This document shows positions 44,481 to 54,782 of a DNA stretch of 64,000 bases, one piece after another. Position numbers and translations under genes: made by a program. The DNA is from Costus lasius (Eukaryota > Streptophyta > Magnoliopsida > Zingiberales > Costaceae), in contig CM050446.2 of NCBI GenBank assembly GCA_027563935.2, forward strand, positions 29,515,501-29,579,500. The letters run 5' to 3'. The notes under the pieces are model-generated. The model ran no database searches. It was not told the DNA's origin and worked only from the letters and a program-made list of their open reading frames with translations. The first letter of the stretch is position 1; every line of letters starts with the position of its first letter.

Positions 44481-45109
44481 TGCAAGTGGGAGATTGTTAA
44501 TGTATATGCCTTAGGACCTATGGCTGGGCTGATATATGTCACATTCATTTGTGATATATGTCATGGCATGATCGTTGTTATGCATTTGGTGTATCTACGT
44601 CATATGTACATTTGCATATACAATATCCCTAGAGATAGATTTTATATAGTCTTAAAGGATTATCCCCGGTCAAGTATCATAGTGGATAAGGGACAACTAT
44701 GATGCACTTGAGACTCATATATGCGCTGGTTGAGCACGGATTGTTAACGCAGGCATTTGGGTATATCTAGGTAGATATACTGGATCGACTCGCCGTAAGG
44801 ATTTGACTTGGTGTCACAGGTCAAATCTCACAACTCCTTGACTTCAGGTCATTAATATCTCTATATGGTAAGCGGTGTACTTTGATATAATCTAACGCTT
44901 CGTCATAACAGGGGAGTCATAACAGTTGTCATTGGGTATATCATGAATCATATAAGAGTTTCAATTAGCCAATAGAGGATTTGTCCCTTCCTTGCGAGGA
45001 TGCTTGATGTCTATGGCACCCCTATATGGTTGCATGACTAAAAGTGTATGGCTATACCCAGGTGAGAACCTGATTTAGTCATGACCATTTGATTGGGAAC
45101 AAGTGTTAT
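44481..45109 (+). mobile_element. copia polypurine tract and truncated 3' LTR
   Basis: GCAAGTGGGAGAT (44482-44494) precedes the LTR start TGTTAATGTATATGCC at 44495. The LTR is the same family as those at 12.5-20.9 kb, here on the plus strand. It shares tgtatatgcc, ggatcgactc, acaagtgttattgacac-type and gtcatgacca blocks in reverse order. It ends at 45109, where an Athila-type LTR begins. Only the first about 615 bp remain. Confidence 0.7.
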
Positions 45110-46609
45110 TGACACATACAGCAAGTGCACGGTAATGTCGCAGTAATATATAAGATTATCAATCCCACAGAGAACAAGATTAATTATCAGAAAAATCTAA
45201 GTCTCAATAGCTAAGCAGTTCGAAATGTGGTTTTGAAAGCAGTAAGTGAGAACAAGAAATCGATCGCAACAATTTGGAAGATGTCTATAAGAGAGATATC
45301 GGGACTTCGGTATCCACCACGTTGATGAATTTATTTGATTAAAAACCTATCTATTACATGAATTTATAATATTGCATAAGGAATCTTTCCACAAGTACAG
45401 ATTGCCCCCTCTCGATCGGTACAACCTGATACCTATCTAAAACAACCCCCTACTCTCGCGGTAGATCGTTTTAGATAAATCCATTAGGTACAATGAAAGA
45501 TTATTTACCCTCGAGCAAATTCTAACTACTCTCATTTTAAAAGTTTGCAAGTTTTACTTAGGGAATCCGCCAACATGATCCTCCTCTCGGTCAGGATCAT
45601 GTCAACTAACGCATAATACTACGTGGCCAAAGCAATATCATGAAATACTAACTACTAAGTAAAATATGCTCATATGAATCTCAAAATAATAGAACAAGTT
45701 CAAATCGTACGATAAAGAACATCAGCGGGCTTCAACCGAGTCCCGAAAAGGGTTTTACGCTACAATACTCATGAAAGCTCGCTCAAATCTCTCCAATAGA
45801 TCATGAAAATTACAAGGAAACATTTTGAAGAGAAAGGAGAGGATGAACCGAACATAATTTCTAGAAATCATGAAGATCCGACACTCCAATCTCTCAAAAT
45901 CGCCTTCGAAAGTTTTGTCGCCTGCTTCATTCACCCTAGCCACTTTGTGCATCGATTGCTCTCTAATTAGGCAACAAGTAAGAGGGCTTTTATATTCTTC
46001 TGATTCGCCTCCCTCTTAACTTCATAAACATATTTTCTTGCCTTTTTTGGATTTTTCCTTGGTCCAAAATCGAAGAAATATCGGATAGAACTCGGAGTTG
46101 TAATCGCAATCATGGGTAAATCCCAACGCGTTCACTAGCCTATGAAGCATTATGTGAGTTTCCGCGAGATAAGAATCACGGGTGAATACCTCCGTGTTCA
46201 CCAAGCCATGAAGTGTTTTATTCGTTTCTGTAGAAAGAGTCTTCAATGGAATCACGGCCGAACACTAGAATCTTTGACTGGTCGTGAAGTACTATGTGAG
46301 TTCCTGACTTGCATGTGAATCACGGGTGAACACCGGCGTTTTCACCTGGCCGTGATTTCTAAATGAACTCAGTTTGTTCCCAAATTTTCTATGCAGCTTC
46401 GTCTTCTCATAAGAAATCACTCCATAACTTTGAAATCTTCAAAAGGCTCCAAAATTGAGTGATTTTACTTGAAATTGCATAGAGATAAGAAAAAGTAAAG
46501 ATTCTGAAGCAAACAAGTAAATAACCTAAATAGAGCATAAAAATATTGAAATTATGCTAGTTTTGAGATAAAATAGTACTAGAAATCACTGTCAAAATAC
46601 AAGACATCA
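45110..46609 (-). mobile_element. Athila-type 3' LTR
   Basis: Minus-strand LTR from TGATGTCTTG at 46609 to tgtca at 45110. It is preceded on its strand by a polypurine tract and hairpin. It holds four inverted repeats of the TCACGGGTGAAC...GTTCACC...CCGTGA type (about 46100-46360) and a TATAAAAG box (45987-45994). The left flank is gttat (45105-45109); the matching duplication was not found because the right part of the element is lost. It interrupts a copia LTR. Confidence 0.75.
45987..45994 (-). promoter_or_regulatory. TATA box of the minus-strand LTR
   Basis: The complement of cttttata reads TATAAAAG, followed by ccctcttacttg. It is placed downstream of the inverted-repeat array as in the LTR at 41403. 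Confidence 0.6.
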
Positions 46610-46648
46610 AATACTCCCAAACTTAGATCTTTGCTTGTCCTCAAGCAA
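46610..46648 (-). other. polypurine tract and conserved hairpin
   Basis: The complement reads TTGCTTGAGGACAAGCAA (46648-46631), then agatctAAGTTTGGGAGTA, then the LTR. AAGTTTGGGG-type tracts before the 3' LTR are a hallmark of Athila/Tat elements. Confidence 0.8.
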
Positions 46649-47892
46649 TAAACTAAGATGAAACGCATGATAGGTGCGAAAGTAATTATTCAAGTTGAAA
46701 ACATGCAACCAAATCAGATTATATCTATGAGGAATCCATGATCTAGACAGAAGAAATTAGATAATTAGATGTCTAAAATATTCAATAGTAAGATCCCACA
46801 ATTTCTAGAAGTCATGGAATTTTAGCCAACGACATACAAAGATCTCTATTAAGCATACACATTACTCATGCAAATCCAATTCATCCAACATCTACTTGTT
46901 GGATTAGACACAAATGTATTATTGGGGAAGCATGCTCCAGTGAACAAGTTTAGAATCAAAACTAATAGTGATAACAGATTTCAACTCATAAACTTAGATA
47001 GCATTGCCAATTTTTCATAGTGCGAAGTAGAGGAGTCTCTCTTAGATTTCAACTCATGTCCTTAGGTACCACTGCCAATTTTTTGCAGTGCTAAGTAGAG
47101 GAGTCTAAGAGTGTTTTTTTTTTAAAAAAATAGAATCATAATGATAGAGCTCTTCATTACATATGTAGTTTTCTCCCAACAAAGATAAGGACTCAAAGAA
47201 CGAATAAGCAAATGTGTATCTTAATATGAAATCACATGTATATTACTAGCATATCGTCATTGAACATTCATAGAAATATTTGACCCACTAATGAACAGTC
47301 TCAAGCATCCTAATCAAAAGATTTCAAAATTATAGAACAAACGAACATGATCATAGAGTATTTTTCTAATTGGATGGTGCATTCAACAAATCATAATTAT
47401 TCCATACCAAGCATGAATTCGATCTCAAGGATTAAACCTAGCTATCATAGGATCAGAATTTGAATAATAGTATGTTCAAAATTTGGATCAAAATAAATCC
47501 ACTAAAGCATAATAACATCCATACCTCATTCAATCTATAATCATGACAGAATTAACTCAACCACATAATAACATAGTAAGATAGGGAACATCACACGATA
47601 CCAGCATAGCACATAGAACAAATCCAAATATCATACATCATAGTCAGGGGGCCTGAAGATGGGACCAGGCCCTCGAATGGTGGCATATATGAACAAAGCC
47701 AAATGAATGTCCACATAATCAAAGAAAGTCAAATAGTAGTAGAGAAATAGCAAGTCAAATAGAAAACATCACAACAACCAGAAATAAGAACCAGAAGGCA
47801 GACAACTCACCTACTCTGAATGTTGCATAGTCCTCTATGTGAAAATCAGGTACGTGAGAGGAGTAGGTGGGAGGCCGGGTGTCGAGAGGCTC
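46649..47892 (-). other. Athila-type 3' spacer
   Basis: Non-coding. Holds a tandem pair of a conserved motif (46975-47108). The rest shows no open frame of note. It ends at a solo LTR inserted at 47893. Confidence 0.55.
46975..47108 (-). repeat. tandem pair of a conserved spacer hairpin motif
   Basis: Two copies of a unit with atttcaactcat, then gtaccactgccaattttttg, then cagtgctaagtagaggagtc. The CACTGCC...GCAGTG parts can pair. The same unit, also in tandem pair, occurs at 60028-60175 in another element. Confidence 0.7.
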
Positions 47893-50267
47893 TATTATAA
47901 CCTGAGATTACATTTTTTTCATTCTTAATTTAAATATGAAATTTTAGAAAATCCAGATTTATTATTTTGGATTTTATTATGATTTTTCTAGAATTTTTCA
48001 GAACTTTTTAGATAAAATAAATAGTTTTATATTAAAAATTTAAATCGTGTTTCCAGGGGCTCGAACCTGCGACGTGTTTAGTATTTTGGTCCAGCCAAAT
48101 GACTGGGCTCAGTCACGGTTTGTTAATTAAACCGCACTCGTTTATTTATTTATGATTTACGTTAATTTCGGATGACGAGTTGAATCGTCGTCTTCCTCGA
48201 TTTTTACAACGACTGAGTCGCCGCCGCCCTCTTGCTACTCTAGGACGCGTCTATATCTGAAGGCTTCTAATCTCGTTGGAGAAAGATGAACACTAGTCTC
48301 TCTTCGAGCTTGGACGCATCGCCAGGAAGGAGAAACCAAGCTCGAACAAGTCGCCGGAGTTCGAGCAGCGCCGCCTCGTGTTTCAATTTTCCAGCTCCTC
48401 CATCGACATGATTTCTCTATTCTAGGCTACAATACAACATCGTAGCAAGGTATCATTTCTTTCCTGTTGTTTTGGTGAAGTTCTATGGAGTTTCTGTGTC
48501 ATTTGGTGTGTCGACGGCAGCGGCGCCACCGTTGATACTTTCGGCTGCTTCGGGTGCTTCGACCATGCATTGAAAGCTCTTCGCAGCCAATCGTGAAGCT
48601 TCCCTTCGTCGTCAAGAGTCTTCTGCCAAAGTTTGGAGTCGATTTGATGCTCGATGTGCCCTTGGGAGCTCATCGGCGCAAGCAATGGATGCAACTCCGG
48701 CAGCCTTGCACGGCGGTGGTCGGGCGGCGCAGGCAAGCAGTCGGTTTGAGTTAGATTTAGGGTTTTGTGTCGTTTATTTAGAAATAAACCGGTTGCTGAG
48801 TTGAAATTGATTTGAACTGGTTCAATGGATTGAGCAGTTCAATTTCAATTTCGGCCCAGTGATTGAATTTGGACTGGTTCGACCCTAATTCAGTCGAATC
48901 TGGGCCGGTTCACGAAGCCGTTGGAAAGCTTATTAAATTTTCTATCCAATGGTATCCTGTGTGTCATTAGATGACTTGAATATTTTATGTAATTTAAGTT
49001 CTAAGTGTCGATTTGACTGGGTTTAGGTTGAATCTGACTCGTTTACTACAATTCTATCCGATTCATTGGGTTTTAGGTTCGGTTCACTGGATATAAGATT
49101 GGTTCTCTAGATTTAGGGATGTGTTCTACCTGTTGGTAGTCTTGGTTTTCAAGTTAGAATATTTATTGATAGAGTTTATGTACAAATTTATGTTATAGAG
49201 TGATTGATCCACTAGTTGGCTTGCATCGTTTGATAAACAATTTGTTGGCTTTTCAAAAGGATTCATGATATCAGCATCTGAGGTAGGAATCTTACCATAC
49301 TCCTTTGTTACGGTGGCAAGAACCTATAGGATTTGTTACTTATTCCTTTGATTTGATATATGATGCATATATATTAGAATTGATTGACACTGATATCTAT
49401 TTGTTTCGTCTCCTTTTTTTATTTCTAAAATTCTGTTGACCTCATTTATCCTGTTCATTTGGTCGTATTCTATTTCTATACACATGATTAATAAAATTGC
49501 ATTGAGATATCTGATTTATCGGCATATGAGCAGGGTTGGATAATTGTGTATCTGTGATATTGTCATATGTGTATGTTAGAATAGTTTGTATATCTGCAAA
49601 TGTTAAGTCGTGATATATTGACCTTTGGACTAGATGATTTAACTCTAGTGGCCACCACGTGTGTGATATATGGTTACCATATATCAGGCTATATGGTTGC
49701 CGGTTAGGGTACCGCCAGTTGTCTTTGGATAATACTATGGATGCCAGGTGTTGGACGCAACACTCCGGACTGTTTAGGACAGTCGTTCCACTGCATGAGC
49801 TATAGTGGAAACACTCTGAAAATGAGTGCGGCTCATTATTGAGATATGTTGGCCAGCTTGATGATTTACATGACATTCTTTGTATTATTTGTATATCGTT
49901 GCTTCAGTCATTGTATTATCATGTTATTTGACTCCCTCACTATTTTTGTTGTTTCCTACTTAGCGTTTTTGCTAACTCCCTTTGTTTCTCTTCCAGGTAC
50001 AGAGTTAGCTTCTAGGAGGGATAGAGTAGATAGCTATATACCAGCTCAAGATGAAATAGTTTATCTTTTGATTTTATTTCAGTTGATCTATTTACAAATT
50101 AGATAGTATGTTTTTAGAGATTGTGTTATAAAACTTTTGATGTTAAGTTTGGATTAATTATTTAATAAATGATATTGGATTATTGTATTTTTTGGTTCCT
50201 ATCAATATTGTCATCTCCCTGTGCAACCCTCAGCTAGAGATAGCTGGCTTTCTGCCAGGGCGTGACA
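47893..50267 (+). mobile_element. solo LTR of a Ty3/gypsy (Tekay/Del-like) element, TSD GGCTC
   Basis: Flanked by GGCTC at 47888-47892 and 50268-50272. It starts TATTATAACC (TA where TG is usual) and ends GGGCGTGACA. The TGTTATAACC...GTGACA termini, a pyrimidine tract with ttccaggtacagag near 49995 and a length of 2,375 bp fit solo LTRs of Tekay/Del-type chromoviruses. There is no internal coding region. It landed 4 bp from the stop codon of the minus-strand aORF. Confidence 0.75.
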
Positions 50268-50270
50268 GGC

Positions 50271-51781
50271 TCACTTCTTCCTGCGCGGTCGAGAGCCTTG
50301 AGCTTTGGAGCTCTTGCCCTTGCCACGGTATGAGTAATCGGGTTGTTCTTCCTCTGAAGAGTCAGTCACCCGCTCCATGTTCTCAGTAGAAAGAAAAGCC
50401 AACCTCTCATCCATGGAAGATAACTTCTCCCATACAACATTTACCATCTTTATCTGGCGCTCCATACCGGTCTCCATGGTTCACTGTCTGTCCTCCTGGG
50501 AGGACTGCTCCTGGCGTAAATATTGCAAGCTAAGGTCCATCTGATCCTGGACCTCTCCCTGGTGAAATAACTCTCCGCCCTGGCGAAGCTGCTCTTTGCG
50601 CATCCTTGTAAAAGGGCCATCATGGATCTGATGGAAGAGGCGCTACCGAAATGAAATGCACTGGAGGCGGGAGGTGTAGTATCTATTGGGTCGGGCTCTA
50701 GGTCAGCCACAGCCTGAATCCTCCAATTCTTCTTCTCACGCATAGTGATGTGCTCAGTGTTAGGCAATGGGAGGGGGAACTGGCTACCTTTAAAGGTGAG
50801 GCAGTAGGAGTCACCCCGGCGGATTAGGAGCTTCATGGCAATGCATGACTCGATATTGAGCCGATTATTACCACGAGCCTCTGTAGTGCCATAGGGGAGG
50901 ACCCCTAAGAAAACTACCAGCAGGGTAATCAGGCTGCCCATAACAATGGCACCCTTCCGTGAGTGTGCAACCCGGCTGAACTACTTTGCCAGGTAATATC
51001 CAGAGTCGACTTGAAAAGAGTGTAACATGGCCCATAAGTAAAATAATTCAGACTAACGAATCATACCGTCACTCTCACCGCGTCCGAAGATTGTATAGGC
51101 CAGGACCCAATGAATATAGCGTATGATAGGGTTGCAGATGCTGGAGGCTTGGGCAACTCGAGCAAAGAAGTTATACTCATTAGTGATGCCACTCCAGAAG
51201 ATGTTCTTGGAATAGTCTCGGGGCACCTTGCGCTTACAAGCATCCAGAAAACCATAGACGCAGCGCAATTGCGCCAGTGTCATAGAATGCTCAACGTTGC
51301 CCAGCCACAAGGTGAGAAGCCCGGGGTCAGAATTGATAATCGTCTCTGCTCGAACATTGATGGAGCTGAAGAACTCTAGCGTCAGCCCCACATAAGTCTG
51401 GTGGGCCATCTGAAAGAATTGTCCCCAACCGATGTTGGAGTATAGCCATTCCACATCATCTAACAGACCAAGCATACCTAGTGTTCCTCTGTCTAGGTAA
51501 TGCGTGTTTGTGACCCTGCACTGAACCAGCAGGTTATACCGTTCCTCCTACTCTGCGTTTCGGAAGATAATACCATATTCATTCGGCACAAGAGCTGGGG
51601 GCTGGTGTCGTGATTAAGATGAAGGCCTGTGTGATGAGGAGGGTGTGTCATGAGATCTCGGCGGTTGTGGCTAAGAAGGGTGTGATGGTGGCATCGGTGT
51701 GTAGTCCTCTTCCGTGGAAGAATCAGAAATAGGGTGCTGGCCGTACCTCTGAGAGACTAGGGTCTTGCGTTTAGGAGCCAT
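50271..51781 (-). pseudogene. Athila-type accessory ORF (ORF-1/env-position), nearly full length
   Basis: From ATG 51781 (MAPKRKTLVSQRYGQ) to TGA 50271-50273 (ending PRRKK), about 500 codons. In order it shows a Ser/Pro-rich acidic N-terminus, then LLDDVEWLYSNIGWGQFFQM, TLEFFSSINV, EHSMTLAQLRCVYGF, PIIRYIHWVLAYTIFGRG, NNRLNIESCIAMKLLIRRGD and a basic C-terminus. The pattern fits the Athila ORF-1-type proteins of unknown role located between pol and the 3' LTR. Stops and shifts near 51670, 51540, 51055 and 50950 break it. A TATA box about 300 bp upstream and a pyrimidine-rich leader suggest a transcript of its own. Confidence 0.7.
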
Positions 51782-52078
51782 AGAAGATCTGGCGGTGTCT
51801 GGTGGTGTTGAAGAAGAGGTGGAAGCAAATCGAGAAGAGTTGTAGATGTCGGCGGCAAAAGAGGCGACAGGTGGTGGAAAATCCAAAAATCCGATGAGAA
51901 GCAAGAATAAATCGCAAATACCAGTGATGGAGAGCGCAAACCGTGAGGGAAATCCAAGATTGAGAGTGAGAATCTGCTTGGAAGCAATAAGAACTCGAAA
52001 AGTCACCCAGAAAGGAAAGATCGAGAGCAGCAGAGGCTGCGGCGCAGCGTTGGAGCAAAACCCTAGCCGTGAGCGTGG

Positions 52079-52085
52079 ATATATA
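52079..52085 (-). promoter_or_regulatory. TATA box upstream of the accessory ORF
   Basis: The complement reads TATATAT, followed by ccacgctcacggctagggtt and then a pyrimidine-rich stretch leading to the ATG at 51781. The inverted-repeat array begins about 20 bp further upstream. Confidence 0.5.
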
Positions 52086-52089
52086 CGAC

Positions 52090-53396
52090 TAGGTTATGTT
52101 TGAAAATACGGGTGAACAGTAGTGTGTTCACCCAGCCATGAAGTCCTCTGTAAGATTCTAGCACTTATGAAATCATGGGTGAACGTGAACCCCGATGTCT
52201 TCACCCGATCGTGAAGTTCTCTGTAGGAATTCTGCATCTTTGGAATCACGGGTGAACATGTGTGTGTTCACCGAACTATGAAGTAATCTGGAAGAATTTG
52301 GCCCTTTCATAATTACGGGTGAACCCTAATGTGTTCACCCACCCATGAAGTATTATGTGGAGAATCTGCATTGCCTACATACGGTAGACTTCACAGGTGA
52401 ACACCGATGTGTTCACTTGGCCGTAAAGTCTTCGCCCAGAAATCTGATGTCCTAGTGCAGTATACTTCACGCCTGAAAACTGAATTCACCACCTAGCCAT
52501 GATCATCTCTGTGAAAAACCATTCTTCCGCCATCCACAGTAGACTTTATGGGTGAACCCAGATGTGTTCACTCGACCGTGAAGTCCTTTGTACTAGGGCA
52601 ACTAGCGGCATTCGGCAGTTTTACACTGGAAAAGTCTTGATTTTCTGATCAACTGACGTCGATCTTCATTAGGAAACTTTGAATTTCTTCCTCCTAGTTG
52701 ATTTTGTAATTTATTTGCCAATTGTAATTGATTTTATGGATTTTTGTAATATGAACATGATGAACATGTCAGCGTAAACCTTTTATTTAGGATTGAGGGT
52801 GTAACCCACTATGTTTTCATGACTTAATTGTTTATTTCCTTCTTATGAAGTGATTTACTTGTGTTAGATTCAATTATTATTGCATTTATTTACATGTTAA
52901 TTATTGGCCACAATTTGCATGTTAGAGACGTCGCAAGAAGTACTGAAAACTGAATTGCGATGTCAGATCTACAGTTTTTGGACAAGTTGATTCGATTACG
53001 AAAGTAGTTCGAATCGGCTTGGGGGATTTTTATGATTTGTCAAGAACTCAATGGGTTTATTTTGAGTTGATAACCACGAAAGTAGGGGATTAACTCAGAT
53101 AAACACTGGGTTGTACTGCTGAAAAGAGGCAATCTCGAATAAATCCCCTTCAGCACAGTAAATTCTTCTTTAAGAAATATTTAGTTAGAAAAGTCATGAT
53201 ACATAGTGTGGTGAACCCGAAATCTTGAATTTCCATTAAATCGATTACAACTTATCCTTGTTTTTCAATTTCTCTTATGTAAACATTAAACCCTTTTTCG
53301 AATTGTCTAGCTAATGATCTTGAGAAAAGTTAGTACTTGATCATTGGTTTTTGTGGGATTGATATTTTTATTACTTCGACGTTTTTGTGCACATCA
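52090..53396 (+). mobile_element. Athila-type 5' LTR, left end missing
   Basis: The right end is typical (ttacttcgacg...gtgcacatca at 53396) and is followed by a PBS. The left end TGATG was not found; the text begins in the inverted-repeat array. The array has seven units of GGTGAAC...GTTCACC within ACGG...CCGTGAAG at 59-79 bp spacing (52110-52600). The tail holds the usual 'cacgaaagtagg' pieces. Confidence 0.7.
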
Positions 53397-53402
53397 AGTT
53401 TT

Positions 53403-53420
53403 TGGCACCGTTACCGGAGA
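53403..53420 (+). other. primer-binding site of the plus-strand Athila-type element
   Basis: TGGCACCGTTACCGGAGA is a two-to-three-base variant of the TGGCGCCGTTGCCGGGGA site usual in Athila-type elements. It follows the LTR end with the common agttt spacer. Confidence 0.75.
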
Positions 53421-53533
53421 CCAATTTCGCCAATATTTTATGCTCTTTAGCTTTATATAATTCTATTTACTTTATTTTTTTTAAAAAAGTACATTGCATG
53501 TCTTCCATCTTAAGCTCTAATTAATGATCGTTT

Positions 53534-53731
53534 TTGCCTAGGTATTCTAGGAAGCTATTTGTGGAAGATACTGAAATTGAAAGAACATTTCATCTCCCCA
53601 GAAAGCAACTAGCGAAAGAAATTCTACATAAGTCTAAGATGGAAGCACAAAGATCATTGAAGGATTTTGCAGCCCCGAACTTGCAAGGTGTTCTGATGAA
53701 GGATGAGATCCTATGCCCTAGATCACCTTAG
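53534..53731 (+). pseudogene. Athila-type gag N-terminal fragment
   Basis: Plus-strand frame with DTEIERTFHLPRKQ, SLKDFAAPNLQGV and a stop at 53729. The D.EIERTF and L.D.A.P...G parts match the start of Athila gag. No ATG is in frame at its start; an upstream ATG at 53524 is in another frame, so the initiation region is broken. The rest of gag is missing: chromovirus sequence follows. Confidence 0.6.
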
Positions 53732-53734
53732 GTA

Positions 53735-54782
53735 TGTAGCTCTAGGCACACACAGTAAGTGCAAGATTAAGAGATGGTTTAAGGAAAGCATGCACTTAGG
53801 GCCCCCTTAGAGGAAGGGGGCCGAACCCATTCTGAGTCTTCCAAGGTAGGGAACTTCAGTTACTGGCTCTCAAGGTTGATGATGATAGTTACAATGCGAT
53901 TCAGCTTCAACCCGAGATGAGGTTGCCTGGAGTTTTGCTTCCGGCAATGGAATAGTAATCATGGGACGCGGCTGTGAGATGGAAATGGTCGGCCGTGGAT
54001 AACGCAAGGAAAATGGTGAAATGGATGAATGGTAACCGGCAGGGGAGCAAGCTCAACCCAAGAGGAGCAAGCTCAACTCACAAACGCAAACACACAGATT
54101 TTCAAATTCAGACTGATTCAACTAAAATGTGCAAGTGAACAATGCTAGCTTAAAACCCTTCCTCCCAACGACTCTATTTTTAGGGTGACTCTTGGCATTC
54201 TTCAACTAAGTTGCGGCTGCTCCTGGTGCTGGCATGAAACAACGTCTTTTCCTGTATGTAAGATATCCTTACGCATGCAGGTTTTAAGTGATCATTGGCT
54301 GGTCATGATGGTGGAATATCAACCTCTTAATAGCGTGTCTTGATGGCTGGATTGGTTTAGATAGAGTGTGGTGTTGGATCCCAATGGGCCTTGAACTGGT
54401 TGTGATGGATTAGCTTGAGCCGAATGCTGGGAATGAACTCAGGCTAGTTTTCTTGAATTTGGGCTGAAGTGTTGATGTTGATACTTGAATTGAACCTTCT
54501 CCATGGGCTGATTTGAGTTGGATGTTAATGGTCTTTGACTATGCCAAGATTACATTCTCGGTTGGGAGGCTAGGTGCAGCATGTGCAATACATGTGTGCA
54601 TAAACCTAGGCTAAAACAACCTATTACAACCACTACAAAATAAAATAAAGGTTTCAAAATAAACCTAGGCTAATCCTAGCTACAACATAACATCAAGTGC
54701 TTGAAAAGGAACATAGAGTTTGTAAGATATTACAATGCAACAAAATTCAAGTCTTAACAAGTTCACAAAATGATAAGAGGAG
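53735..54782 (-). other. chromovirus 3' end, probable 3' UTR and LTR
   Basis: Lies directly downstream of the chromovirus pol stop on the minus strand and is non-coding, with gagcaagctcaac in near-tandem copies at about 54045 and 54065. The 3' LTR should be here, but I cannot place its ends: no second copy is in the window and no clear TG/CA pair with a TSD was found. Confidence 0.45.
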
